Assembly (NCBI GenBank): GCA_963701675.1
Contig: OY969623.1
Location: forward strand, 2,728,001-2,792,000
Source of the DNA: G963701675 sp963701675
Lineage (GTDB): Bacteria; Planctomycetota; Planctomycetia; Gemmatales; Gemmataceae
DNA: 64,000 nucleotides
Reading direction: 5' to 3'
Shown piece after piece: positions 43,678 to 52,462 of this stretch. The position numbers and the translations under genes are program-made. Positions within the stretch are counted from its first letter, which is position 1. The number at the start of each line of letters is the position of its first letter. The notes below the pieces were generated by a model. The model worked only from the letters and a program-made list of their open reading frames with translations. It was not told the DNA's origin and searched no databases.

Positions 43678-44751
43678 TTAGCCCCGCCGCAGCCAGGCGG
43701 TGTAGCGGAGTCGGCTTGGCGGCGCGGGTTCATCATCCTTCCAGCCAGTAAGGACCGCATTTTTCCCAAAAGTCAAACAAGGATCGGCACGGTAGGTGTT
43801 TCTCACTTGCGTTTCGGTCATTGTTTCTGTCCAAGTTTCTTCGAGCAACGTTCTTCGGTAGCAGTTAGCAGCGATCAGTATGCCGCGTACGCACCGTACG
43901 TGCGGAACTAGCCAGGGAGGGATCTCGGTTATCAGGTTCTGAATCAGATCCGGCTTCTGGGCGTGGTCACGCTCCAATGCAATGCCGTTGGCCTCAATGA
44001 GGTCGTGCTCATGTCGTTCTTGAACGAGTGAACGGTGCCAATCTTGCTCGACAGATGTGAAAGTGTACTCCGTGGTGGCTCGTCCGGTGTCTCGCACGTG
44101 ATGCCCGATTATTTGGCGGCGCTCGCTGGTTACGTGCTCATCAGCCACGAACCGATAAAACCGAAAACGGCAAACCGAATTGTCAAACCAGTGGATGTCG
44201 CCGATTTGTTGCGCTTCATGAAGGGCGTGAATTCCCCTGACTAATTGGTTCACCGAAATCGCCGTAGCTTCGGCAAGTAACCGCGCCATGGTTGCTTCGA
44301 TGTCCCTAATGGGTTTAATGGCGTCTTCGGCACCGATTTGCGGCAATCGGTATGGCGACGCTGAGAAGCCTCCGTCTTGGACGAACCGATCGGCAAGCCG
44401 GTCAATTTGGCGATCGTGTCGGCTCGCGTTCGTGACATCTAAGTTCGTCGTTACAATCGCTTTGAAGAAGCGATTGATTTCGCCGGGAAACTTGAGCGCT
44501 GCGTCGGCAGCTGGCGCATAGCGTTCAAAAAGCAACGGTTTGGTGGCGGCCGCTGGAACGGGATGGTTCGCCAAATTCGACTCCCAGTTCAGGTGCCGCG
44601 AATCCGGCGGCGGGAAGTTCAGCGACCGGTACATTGAGTCGGCTACGGCGGACGGTAAACCGGAAGTGATTCGATTGGGAACCGTCTCGATCGGCTGAGT
44701 GGCCGGCAATTGATAACTCCGTGATCGTAGATTTCGGCGTGCGACTGCCAT
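43678..44751 (-). CDS. Hypothetical protein
   Basis: This is a 357-residue soluble protein without a recognised domain. The middle is helical and acidic (IRDIEATMARLLAEATAISV) and contains many His and Arg residues. The C-terminus is Pro/Arg-rich. It is convergent with the basic ORF of the structured-RNA element; the two stops are 28 bases apart. It has no signal peptide or membrane helix. Its function cannot be inferred. Confidence 0.5.
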   Translation of the reverse strand: MAVARRNLRSRSYQLPATQPIETVPNRITSGLPSAVADSMYRSLNFPPPDSRHLNWESNLANHPVPAAATKPLLFERYAPAADAALKFPGEINRFFKAIVTTNLDVTNASRHDRQIDRLADRFVQDGGFSASPYRLPQIGAEDAIKPIRDIEATMARLLAEATAISVNQLVRGIHALHEAQQIGDIHWFDNSVCRFRFYRFVADEHVTSERRQIIGHHVRDTGRATTEYTFTSVEQDWHRSLVQERHEHDLIEANGIALERDHAQKPDLIQNLITEIPPWLVPHVRCVRGILIAANCYRRTLLEETWTETMTETQVRNTYRADPCLTFGKNAVLTGWKDDEPAPPSRLRYTAWLRRG

Positions 44752-44970
44752 TGGTCACCTCCAAGGATGCTTGCGCAGTTCTTGTTTTCTTGGGAAAGGC
44801 GAGACTTGCCAGCCGAACAACTCACACCAGGCTGGTACTTGCCATTTTCCTCCGTGCACCCGGTTGTGTAAAGGGGCAATGCTCACCCTAGTGCCAGAGG
44901 ATCATCTTGGACATGCGCCTTGGTTGATCGCGTTGGGGGCATCCAACGACGTTGGCGAAATTCGGCCTGG

Positions 44971-45618
44971 TTAGTCAAGCGCTCTCATGCTGCTTGGCGC
45001 TGCGAGGCCGAGATGAGACGGCGTTGGCCGGAAAAGGGCACGATAAAGGGCCACAGTCGCGGAAACATCGCCGAGCGCATCGTGGGCACTCGCCGCGTGA
45101 AAGGGAACGCCGAAGTGTTGGCACAGGGTCGCGAGTTTGAAGTCGCGGGGTCGGGCCTTGTTCGGGAGCTCGGAAAAGTGCCACAACGCCCGCTGAAGAG
45201 TGCAAAGCACATGACGGCTGGCGGGCAAGAAGAGGCTAAGCCGTTCATACCAAGCCCAAAGAAACTCGCCGTCGAATGCGGCATTGTGAGCTACCAACTG
45301 CGCCACTTGGTAGTGCGCTCCTGCCGCTGATAGGACCGAAACGGTTGCGTGCCGGCGAAGGAATTCAGCAAACGATCGCGCTGCGTCGTGCGCTTCGAGA
45401 GCCTCATTGGCCCAGACACCGCGGCGGTAATGGTTCTTCCGAAGGCTTGCTGGGTTGGCCTGCCGTTCGTCGAAGCGAATCTTCGCTTCGAATGCTTCAA
45501 CAGGCGCCAGTTCTTTATCAACGGCAATCGCGGCAAGTTGTATGATCGGATGGCGTTTTGGGTTGATGCCGCCCGTTTCGATGTCGATGAAGATGATTTC
45601 CTGGCCCGCTTGATCCAT
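44971..45618 (-). CDS. DnaQ-like 3'-5' exonuclease (DEDDh)
   Basis: This is a 215-residue exonuclease of the DNA polymerase III epsilon/RNase T fold. Exo I is FIDIETGGIN (D and E), Exo II is LVAHNAAFDGEFL (D), and Exo III is HDALGDVSAT (H and D), so the DEDDh metal-binding set is complete. It stands alone on this strand. In this setting it could repair or trim DNA, or trim RNA; stand-alone members are common in mobile regions. The ATG start gives the normal N-terminus just before Exo I. Confidence 0.88.
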   Translation of the reverse strand: MDQAGQEIIFIDIETGGINPKRHPIIQLAAIAVDKELAPVEAFEAKIRFDERQANPASLRKNHYRRGVWANEALEAHDAARSFAEFLRRHATVSVLSAAGAHYQVAQLVAHNAAFDGEFLWAWYERLSLFLPASRHVLCTLQRALWHFSELPNKARPRDFKLATLCQHFGVPFHAASAHDALGDVSATVALYRALFRPTPSHLGLAAPSSMRALD

Positions 45619-45840
45619 GGCGGATTATGGCACAGCGAAGGCCGGTACTCAAAAGACACGCCGAAGCAGATGATTGACCTAACTAGTTGATCGGTGGTGG
45701 AAGGGACAGAATGGACCGCAGTTCGTTCGTGACTTGTAGGCGATCGTAGGGCGTCCGGAATGGACGGCGGGCGCGGAAGCAACCACGACTGCATGTCGGG
45801 GCCGATGGTTGCCATGAAATCTCGTTCGATGTGCCCGTGT

Positions 45841-46311
45841 CTAAGATGGCCTAGTGGCAAGTTCCTGAAGAAAGGAGACCGGGTCGAGAATGACAAGAGT
45901 GGGATGGCGGCCACGAAAATCCGGTGCGTTCATAAGGTCGAGAAGGTCGTGATCGCGAGTGACCAGATAATTTGCCTTCGCAGCTAAGGCGAGGTCGACG
46001 TAATGGGCGTCGTCCGGGTCACGCTCCAGCTCGAACTGCTTCGGGATGTCGAGGACGACGTCGGCTACGGTTCGGAGCCGTTCGAAAAGTTCGACGACGA
46101 CTTGATCGGTGATGGAGGGGTTCTTGGCGCGAATGCCGGGATCGGTAAGCACATCGCGTATTTCCTCCAGGACCGTACTGCTGACAAAAAGAGAAAAGGC
46201 TCCCGATTCGAGGAGCCTTAGAGCCTTGGCCGCTGGACCGTTTTCGTTTCTAGTGGCTTGGAAGAAGATGTTGCAATCGAAAACGACCCTCGGTTTCCCC
46301 TCCTGGGTCAT
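45841..46311 (-). CDS. PIN-domain toxin (VapC-like ribonuclease)
   Basis: This is a 156-residue PIN-domain protein, probably an endoribonuclease that cuts RNA. The conserved acidic residues are in VVFDCNIFFQ, LEEIRDVL, DPDDAHYVDLAL and VTRDHDLLD. The ATG overlaps the stop of the upstream antitoxin gene by four bases (ATGA), which is standard for toxin/antitoxin pairs. Such pairs stabilise plasmids and islands by post-segregational killing; that fits the parA/rep module nearby. Confidence 0.88.
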   Translation of the reverse strand: MTQEGKPRVVFDCNIFFQATRNENGPAAKALRLLESGAFSLFVSSTVLEEIRDVLTDPGIRAKNPSITDQVVVELFERLRTVADVVLDIPKQFELERDPDDAHYVDLALAAKANYLVTRDHDLLDLMNAPDFRGRHPTLVILDPVSFLQELATRPS

Positions 46312-46595
46312 TGCGTGAGGTCCTTCCGTTTGGCACCACGAACCTTTTGCAAGGTATCATTATAAAGCTGGTCAACTGCCTCATCCGACAAGCCGCTTCT
46401 TTGCCAGCCAGCCCGGACGGGAGCGAGGACTTCATCAAACGTTTTCGATGTTTGGTCGGTTGCCCTTGAACCATTAGTCCTGAGCGCCTCTTCGATGAAT
46501 CGGAGCGCGATACCCTCTGCGCTCTCCCCGGCTTGGGACGCTCGCTCGTGGAGTTTCTTTTCGGTGTCAGGCGGTAATTTCAAGTTGAGTGTCAT
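46308..46595 (-). CDS. Antitoxin of the PIN-domain pair
   Basis: This is a 95-residue protein with an N-terminal RHH-like strand-helix (MTLNLKLPPDTEKKLHERAS), which would bind the operator, and an acidic C-terminal half that would wrap the toxin. GGAGG is placed seven bases before ATG 46595. The ORF is open ten residues further, but that start lacks a ribosome site. It overlaps the toxin gene. The pair presumably represses its own promoter. Confidence 0.82.
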   Translation of the reverse strand: MTLNLKLPPDTEKKLHERASQAGESAEGIALRFIEEALRTNGSRATDQTSKTFDEVLAPVRAGWQRSGLSDEAVDQLYNDTLQKVRGAKRKDLTQ

Positions 46596-46806
46596 GGTTT
46601 TCCTCCGCTGGGTCTCGGGTTCCATCCCTCAATAATACCGCGGAAGGGGTGTAGGAGTCGAGAGTCGGAAAGCCAGTACACCTAAAGGGGCATTCCGCAC
46701 TCGGAACTCGGGTCTCACCAGGCGGCATAACCGCGTCGCCGTCGATTATCGACACCACACTACAAAATGGTGATCGTCATGGGCCTCAAACTGATCTTCG
46801 CGGTTA

Positions 46807-47832
46807 CTAGTTCTCCAAGGACCCAGTTTGTTCCGCAAGCCTCTTCCACGTAGAAAAAGCAGCGAATGGTTTTCGTTCCGCGCTCATCAGGCCCCAAGCA
46901 CCCTCGACGGGCCGTTTTGATTCGTCCGCCTTCCAAGACAAGCAGAACGCTTCAAATGCGGCCGCATGGGAGACCCATACTTTGGGGTGCTTTTCAGACT
47001 TTACCAAGAGCGCGTCCTTGAGATAGGCCTTCCAAAAGGCCTCTTGGGTTTCCGGAGTAAAGCGCATATCACCTCCGTCTCCATTCGGAACGCCCGTTTC
47101 TTTGACCAGGACTGGTTTCTGCGCGGCTTCTGCCAATGTCATGGCGCGCTCGCGCACCCACGCAGCTGCCTCGGTAGGATTGACAACATTCGGCTGGTCA
47201 TAAACGCTGTGAATGTTGGGCGTCAGGATGTGTCCAAATTGCTGCAGTGCGCGCTGAGAATACTCTCCATACGGTTCACTTGTGCACAGAGCAAGCTTAA
47301 GATCCGGTCCCAGCATCATGTTGATTTTGTCGGCAGCGGCGGCCAGGTCGGCAACTTGGTAGCGATTGAAGGTTATCCCTTCGTTACCGACGCAAATCGC
47401 CAAGGCTAGATCCTTGTGGTAGTTCTTAGCAAGTGCCACCACGCCCTCGAGTTCTACTTCGGATTTCGGGTCCCAAATTCCGAGTAGCACGGCCCGGTAG
47501 CCTTGTCGCTTGGCCTCGTTCAAAATCGTTGGTGTGATATCTTTGTCATATCCATAGAGGATTAGCCCGTTGAAGGCGGGTCGCAGCGCTTCTAAATCGA
47601 GCTTCAGCGACTCGGCGGAAGGCACCTTTCTCCTTCCGCCACGCGGATCGTGATTTGTTGGAGAAAACCCAACCAGTCTCGGTGCCGGCTTGGCTGATTG
47701 TAGGAACGCCAGGAACCCGAGCTCGGCTGAGTGCGCGACGCGAGTGGTCCGCGGTTGTCGGGTTTCGAATAATACAACCAGGGGTAACAAAGCAGCCACA
47801 ATAAGGTGAATGACCATTGGCGTGCGAATCAC
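46807..47832 (-). CDS. Exported glycoside hydrolase family 17-like protein
   Basis: This is a protein of about 341 residues. A hydrophobic N-terminal segment (VIHLIVAALLPLVVLFET) exports or anchors it. The TIM-barrel signatures of GH17 are seen: the proton donor in ICVGNEGI and the nucleophile Glu in VLVKETGVPNGDGG. GH17 enzymes cleave or transfer beta-1,3-glucans. The GTG at 47832 is chosen because GGAG lies eight bases before it; ATG 47817 would also keep the signal segment. It follows the two lectin-like genes on the same strand with 53 bases of spacing, so all three probably act on one extracellular glycan. Confidence 0.78.
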   Translation of the reverse strand: MIRTPMVIHLIVAALLPLVVLFETRQPRTTRVAHSAELGFLAFLQSAKPAPRLVGFSPTNHDPRGGRRKVPSAESLKLDLEALRPAFNGLILYGYDKDITPTILNEAKRQGYRAVLLGIWDPKSEVELEGVVALAKNYHKDLALAICVGNEGITFNRYQVADLAAAADKINMMLGPDLKLALCTSEPYGEYSQRALQQFGHILTPNIHSVYDQPNVVNPTEAAAWVRERAMTLAEAAQKPVLVKETGVPNGDGGDMRFTPETQEAFWKAYLKDALLVKSEKHPKVWVSHAAAFEAFCLSWKADESKRPVEGAWGLMSAERKPFAAFSTWKRLAEQTGSLEN

Positions 47833-47885
47833 TTGTCGTTCTCCGTGAGAAAATGGATGTCGTCCAGGCAATAAGACTCGGATGC

Positions 47886-48620
47886 TCAGTCAGACTTCGG
47901 TTGCGCCTTTAGCCGCACAAAGTAAATGTCGTCGAGGTCGAATCCTATGTCTTTTTCACCGTTGTGCGCACGGTCACACACCCACACGAAAGCGCCGACC
48001 AGTGAACTCAAATCCTTGCCAGTTAGGTCAATCTCATACATCTTCCATTCCGGGCCGAGCTTGACCCAAGGACTGGAGACTGGAAACTTCAAGGAGTCTT
48101 TAACCTGTCCTTTCGTTACACCACCAACTTTGAACTGCACCTGAGCCCGTTCTTTTTCGTTTTTTTCCTTTGACCGAGCCCAGAATCGACAGACAATTGG
48201 TTCGCCTTGTTTTGCGCCAAGCTTCTCAATTAGGTTGAACGACCCTCTCGGCTCCCATTCTCCTTCTAAGAGAAAGTAAATGCCGACCCACGGTTTAGCG
48301 GAGAGTTGGCAGCCCAGTCGGAGGCAATGGGGTTTGGTGTGCGGTGAGTCAGTCTCCGCCGTGCTCTGGGTGATTCCTTGACCATCTGGCATCCATCCCG
48401 TCGGCAGAAACTTGCCGGGCTTTCCATCGTCTTGCCAGATGTAAATGCGATCGCCGACTTCATCCTCGGATGAGGTTCGTGTTGATGCATCTTTCTGGTG
48501 GAATACGCCATGCTCGACGGCACCGAGGCGCAAAAGACCAGGGCACAGCCCGACCAACGCGAGTGACGAAACCAATAGACAGATTAGCACCAGGCTGAAA
48601 CCGAAATGTCGATGAACCAT
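47886..48620 (-). CDS. Secreted lectin-like protein, paralog B
   Basis: This is a 244-residue exported protein. A signal peptide (FSLVLICLLVSSLALVGLC) is followed by a beta-rich domain with SAKPWVGIYFLLEGEWEPRG and VCRFWARS, and ending VCDRAHNGEKDIGFDLDDIY, a layout typical of galactose-binding or carbohydrate-binding modules. It is about three-quarters identical by eye to the C-terminal domain of the gene just upstream (48678-49841), so the two arose by tandem duplication. It lacks the cytoplasmic and membrane part of its paralog and would be free outside the cell. Confidence 0.7.
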   Translation of the reverse strand: MVHRHFGFSLVLICLLVSSLALVGLCPGLLRLGAVEHGVFHQKDASTRTSSEDEVGDRIYIWQDDGKPGKFLPTGWMPDGQGITQSTAETDSPHTKPHCLRLGCQLSAKPWVGIYFLLEGEWEPRGSFNLIEKLGAKQGEPIVCRFWARSKEKNEKERAQVQFKVGGVTKGQVKDSLKFPVSSPWVKLGPEWKMYEIDLTGKDLSSLVGAFVWVCDRAHNGEKDIGFDLDDIYFVRLKAQPKSD

Positions 48621-48677
48621 AATTCCCTCCTTTTGTGCCAAGTTGAAGTTGCTGGGCGGCAAATGATAGTCGAACAG

Positions 48678-49841
48678 TCAGTCGGCTTTTCGATTTTTCA
48701 CTTTGACGAAGTAGATATCATCCAAATCGAATCCGACATCCCGATCGTCGTTATGTGCGCGGTCACACACCCACACGAATGCGCCGACCAATGAACTCAA
48801 ATCCTTGCCAGTTAAGTCGATCTCATACCTCCTCCAATCCGGGCTGAGCTTGACCCAAGGACTGGAGACAGGAAAGTTCAAGGAGTCTTTGACCTGTCCT
48901 TTCGTTACGCCACCAACTTTGAACTGGACCTGGGCATGGTCTGTAGATCTCGCCCAGAACCGACACACGATGGCGTCTCCTTGCTCGGCTCCGAGTTTTT
49001 CGAACAGATCAACAGACCGCTGAGGCTCCCATTTTCCGTCTAAAAGGAAGTACACACCAACAAATGGCTTGGCCGACAGTTGGCCTCCAACTCGCAAGCA
49101 ATGTGGTTGGCTATGTGGGGAGTCGGTGTCGGCGGTGTTTTGCGAGATGCCGTCGCCGTCTGGCAGCCAACCGTTAGGCAGAAAATCGCTTGCCCGTGGG
49201 TCGTCTTGATAGATAAAGTATCGCGCCCCCACCTCATCTTCGGACGATTTGGTAACGAACCGTTTCAGATCGATTTGCGGAACTGGCTCCGGTAGTGGAT
49301 CAATGTAAGCGAGGGACATGCCTGAGACACCGGGACTATGCCGTACAGGACGAGGCACCGACTGCAGCATAGCTGGTACGTCGGCGCCCTCGAACATGAC
49401 AGCATCCGACCCTCGAAAACCGAGCGAGGACGACCGTATGCGGCGGTCATCTAGGCTTGCCAGAATTACCGCAGCATCGGCAGGTATCGGTGGGAATACC
49501 GAATCATCAGGCGTGTTAATGTGCGTTGATTGAAACTCTCTACGAAGAGCTGCAAGCTCGGACCTCACCCCCGATCCATGTACCATCGAGGTTACGAGTG
49601 TCGCGGAGCTACCGATGATCGAAGCCAGAGCAACACCCACCATACAAGGCACTACAAGATTCTTCGGTTTCTTGGCTTTGCGCGATTTGTGGCCATGACC
49701 AATAGGCGTCTTCTCATCCGACTTCTGGATCGACCCATTATGGACGGAGACGGGAAAGTCTACAAACCCGCCGGCAAGAACTTCGGCGATTAGCGTTGTT
49801 GCTTCCCGGCTACAATGGTCTTCTGGGCCCGCATTTTTCAT
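48678..49841 (-). CDS. Membrane-anchored lectin-like protein, paralog A
   Basis: This is a 387-residue protein. About 65 cytoplasmic residues precede one membrane helix (LVVPCMVGVALASIIGSSAT). A linker of about 130 residues leads to the same beta-rich lectin-like domain as paralog B (SAKPFVGVYFLLDGKWEPQR, VQFKVGGVTKGQVKDSL). AGGGAG lies six bases before ATG 49841. The topology is that of a cell-surface glycan sensor or holder. It is the first of three genes that run into the GH17 protein. Confidence 0.7.
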   Translation of the reverse strand: MKNAGPEDHCSREATTLIAEVLAGGFVDFPVSVHNGSIQKSDEKTPIGHGHKSRKAKKPKNLVVPCMVGVALASIIGSSATLVTSMVHGSGVRSELAALRREFQSTHINTPDDSVFPPIPADAAVILASLDDRRIRSSSLGFRGSDAVMFEGADVPAMLQSVPRPVRHSPGVSGMSLAYIDPLPEPVPQIDLKRFVTKSSEDEVGARYFIYQDDPRASDFLPNGWLPDGDGISQNTADTDSPHSQPHCLRVGGQLSAKPFVGVYFLLDGKWEPQRSVDLFEKLGAEQGDAIVCRFWARSTDHAQVQFKVGGVTKGQVKDSLNFPVSSPWVKLSPDWRRYEIDLTGKDLSSLVGAFVWVCDRAHNDDRDVGFDLDDIYFVKVKNRKAD

Positions 49842-49888
49842 TGGCAACTCCCTAACACTTAATAATCGTTTCAACAGATGACAACGCC

Positions 49889-50749
49889 CTAGATCGGATT
49901 TTGGCCCGATGAGCCTTTGCATCGTTTATGGATGGATGCGACGGCCTCGGCAACCCTTTCGAGCGCGCGAAATTCTAGCGCTAGCTCCTTGCCACAAACC
50001 GGGGACTGGGTGAGCAGAACTTGCGTTTTCCTTAAGAGGGCCTCCGGCTCCGTCCCACCTTCACTCCGCGCCCACTCAAACGCGACATATGCGCACGTCT
50101 CCATGAATAGCGATGGAAGACCAGGCGGAGATTCGCCCCAGCGCGAAAGCCAGTTCCTGGAGTTTGCGCCCGAAGGTTCAAGCGACACGTAGCCGACGTA
50201 TGCCGCTAGTTCGATGAAGTCGGACCCAAGCGAATTGCGATGGCGAAAGTACTCACGAAGTCGAAAGTCCCCGCGCACGGACGGACATTGACGACCCTCC
50301 GCCTGTTTTGCAAGATTGCTTTGATCGACCTTAACAACTTCCGCCGCCAGAAAGGGTTGGGCCAGAGATCCCTTCTCGAGAGAAAGTTGATGGAGGTGAC
50401 GGGCAGCGAGTGTTGCGTGCGCGCGTTTCAACTGGGCTTCAAGATGCGCCGGATCCCAGCTCGCGAAGAGCTTTGAAAACTCTCTTTTTTGCCCGATTTT
50501 TCGGCCTTCCCCATCACCCTTGAGCCGATCCTTCGCGAAGCGCTCAAAGGGATACTCCTCGGGCAATTTGTTCATCAAGATTAGGTACTTGATGTATGGA
50601 CGTAACTGCTCACAAGGCACACTGACTCTCAGCTTCGCCTCGTTTTTTTCGATAGCCTGAATAACGCCGCCCACTTGCTCGCTACCGCACATTTTAGCGA
50701 GCTCTTGGACCCCCGCGGGCCCAAGCACCAGCGCAAAACCCATCGACAC
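49889..50749 (-). CDS. Hypothetical protein upstream of the lectin/GH17 operon
   Basis: This is a 286-residue soluble protein without recognised motifs. The middle is helical and basic (LKRAHATLAARHLHQLSLEK), and the C-terminal 110 residues are helical with several Cys residues. The gap to the membrane-anchored paralog is 47 bases, so it may be the first gene of the same transcript. The start is uncertain: GTG 50749 or ATG 50743. Its function is unknown. Confidence 0.5.
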   Translation of the reverse strand: MSMGFALVLGPAGVQELAKMCGSEQVGGVIQAIEKNEAKLRVSVPCEQLRPYIKYLILMNKLPEEYPFERFAKDRLKGDGEGRKIGQKREFSKLFASWDPAHLEAQLKRAHATLAARHLHQLSLEKGSLAQPFLAAEVVKVDQSNLAKQAEGRQCPSVRGDFRLREYFRHRNSLGSDFIELAAYVGYVSLEPSGANSRNWLSRWGESPPGLPSLFMETCAYVAFEWARSEGGTEPEALLRKTQVLLTQSPVCGKELALEFRALERVAEAVASIHKRCKGSSGQNPI

Positions 50750-51372
50750 TGAGCTTCGTCTCGCTCATCGGACCACCTCACACGGCTTTAAAGTCTATCC
50801 AAACTTCCGGCGTCGCGAAATGGCGCGGCCCGCCAATCCGAGTTTTCATCTCGGATGCACGTCGGAAGTACAAGTTGGCGCAGTGCGCCATTGCAGCGGT
50901 TAAGGCTCATTTTGTCTAATTAGATAAACCAGTCGGAATTGGGGCAATTTCCGCTCATGCGGCAGGTAATCACCCATGGCGAGAGTTGCCGAGCCGACCG
51001 GTCGGTTTCGACTCGATTGCAGGGTTGCTTGCTCCAACCGTAATCACTCGGACCGCCCGGCGGTTCGGCTACCAAAGAAGAGGCCAACGATTATTGCAAC
51101 CTATGCGTGTCACTGGTGCCGATTAATTTTGCTATAGCCAGTGGATCGTTTAAGCGGACCGGGTGGGGAGGGCCTGAGTCCTGTGTCCCCATCGCCCCAG
51201 GACTTGGGCCCGCGGGTCCCACACGGTCCGGCAGCGCAGATGGTCAGTAAAGACCAACGATCTAGCCCGGACGGCTTTCAAAACAGCCCGGTGGCCAAAG
51301 TCGGATGGGATAATCGGCTGATGGTGCAGTCTGAAGGAGCGCGAAGAGATATGTTATTCTCCAAGGCTAGTC
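50750..51372. other. Intergenic region carrying repeat copy 3
   Basis: About 620 bases with no credible gene. The hairpin repeat (50986-51120) is the only structure recognised; the 79-residue open frame at 51141 is Pro/Ser-rich and has no ribosome site. Confidence 0.45.
50986..51120 (+). repeat. Dispersed hairpin repeat, copy 3 (long form)
   Basis: This 135-base copy has the same orientation as the others and matches copy 2 over its full length, with scattered substitutions. Two changes are inside the stems: a shifted C near CCGCCCGGCGG and G to C in GACTCGATT. The fold is largely kept, so pairing is preserved better than sequence. Confidence 0.85.
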
Positions 51373-51627
51373 TTATTTGACTGCCTTGCGACCCGCAATA
51401 GCACCGACGATTGCACCAACGACTGCACCTACACCAGTGCCGACGCCTGGGACAACTGAACCGATTGCCGCTCCAGCAGCCGCGCCAGCCAGCCCGCCAC
51501 CCTGTGTGGCAATTGCCTTCTTGTATTCTCGCGCTCCGTAGTTTTCGGCTGCTTCATCGCTCTGCTCACGACGAATGCGTTCCATGTCACGTTGAATAGC
51601 GTTGTCAAGAGCTCGCCATGACGACAT
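51373..51627 (-). CDS. Glycine-zipper domain protein
   Basis: This is an 84-residue protein. A charged helical start (ALDNAIQRDMERIRREQSDE) precedes a C-terminal glycine-zipper hairpin (GGGLAGAAAGAAIGSVVPGV, then GTGVGAVVGAIVGAIAG) that would insert in a membrane, like outer-membrane stress or pore proteins. ATG 51627 was chosen over the upstream start at 51690 because the longer N-terminus is AT-rich and not protein-like. The glycine-zipper call is firm; the role is unknown. Confidence 0.65.
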   Translation of the reverse strand: MSSWRALDNAIQRDMERIRREQSDEAAENYGAREYKKAIATQGGGLAGAAAGAAIGSVVPGVGTGVGAVVGAIVGAIAGRKAVK

Positions 51628-51896
51628 AGTAACCTCCAAATCATTGACTACAACCACATTGATAATATCCAGATTTGCGATGGGCAACAACTGACGTGCG
51701 CCCCTTTTCCTCGTACTTTGCGCAGCATGTCAAAAGCTGACCGCCGCCGGCAACGGATTCCGGGCGCGAACCTTGGACGCGGCGGAACTGCCTCGGCGCA
51801 ACAACGCCGTGCAATCTGATTTAGGGAAAGGACCTTCAACCATTCGACTATGTCGATTGGAGAGGTGGGCGACTCGTTTGGAAACCTCTCCGGACG

Positions 51897-52166
51897 TTAC
51901 GCGACAGCGACGCCGCTGCAGTCGGGACAAGAACCCATGTGCGTCCAGGCGTAACCCTCTGGGTCTTCGCGCAGGTCTTGCCAGCCGGCGGCTCGTGCTT
52001 CCTCGATCCCGTAGGCTTCGTTCCAGCAATCCGTGCAAACGATGCTCTCGGACATTTCCCACCAGTGGTGGGCTTTGCATTCTTCAGAACAGAAGCGGGT
52101 CTCGCCGATCCGTTCGGGCGGAATCGGATTCGCACAATCCCAGCATCGATCATTTAGTTTGATCAT
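51897..52166 (-). CDS. Small zinc-binding protein, paralog 1
   Basis: This is an 89-residue protein with three CxxC pairs: RCWDCANPI, IVCTDCWNEA and SCPDCSGVA, plus FCSEECKAHH. The last motif is typical of small treble-clef or MYND-like zinc fingers. The layout Cys pair, FCSEECKA, Cys pair, GW, Cys pair is shared with the next gene (52150-52410), so they are tandem paralogs. They overlap by 17 bases. Roles could be DNA/RNA or protein binding in the mobile module. Confidence 0.7.
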   Translation of the reverse strand: MIKLNDRCWDCANPIPPERIGETRFCSEECKAHHWWEMSESIVCTDCWNEAYGIEEARAAGWQDLREDPEGYAWTHMGSCPDCSGVAVA

Positions 52167-52410
52167 AGCCTTCCTCCAGACAATACGGGCAGATACCTAG
52201 GTAGTTCCAAGAGAAACCTTCGACATGCATTTCGATTTCCTTCCAGCCCGCGGCCTCGGCCTCCTTTAGCCCATCAATGTGAGCCGAACAATTCTCACAG
52301 GCGATGGTCTGGGGCGGATTCTTGGAGTATTCCGCTTTGCACTCTTCGGAGCAGAAGAGGCTTTCCGACCGTGAAGTTGGAACGGGCTTTTCGCAATGAG
52401 CGCAGAACAT
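52150..52410 (-). CDS. Small zinc-binding protein, paralog 2
   Basis: This is an 86-residue protein with MFCAHCEKPV, LFCSEECKAEY, IACENCSAHI and GICPYCLEEG, each a Cys pair. An AEAAGWKEIEMHVEGFSWNY segment matches AGWQDLREDPEGYAWTH in paralog 1. The longer open frame upstream (to 52539) lacks a ribosome site and a matching domain, so ATG 52410 is used. It is co-transcribed with paralog 1. Confidence 0.7.
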   Translation of the reverse strand: MFCAHCEKPVPTSRSESLFCSEECKAEYSKNPPQTIACENCSAHIDGLKEAEAAGWKEIEMHVEGFSWNYLGICPYCLEEGYDQTK

Positions 52411-52462
52411 GGAGTGCCTCCTATTTGAAAGAGAAGGGCATCCGTGCCCTTTTTCAGCGTGA

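Noticed and set aside
17350..51120. Integron attC sites as an explanation for the hairpin repeats
   Set aside because: The unit lacks the GTTRRRY/RYYYAAC end boxes, the copies are 13-21 kb apart without single-gene cassettes, and no integron integrase is present.
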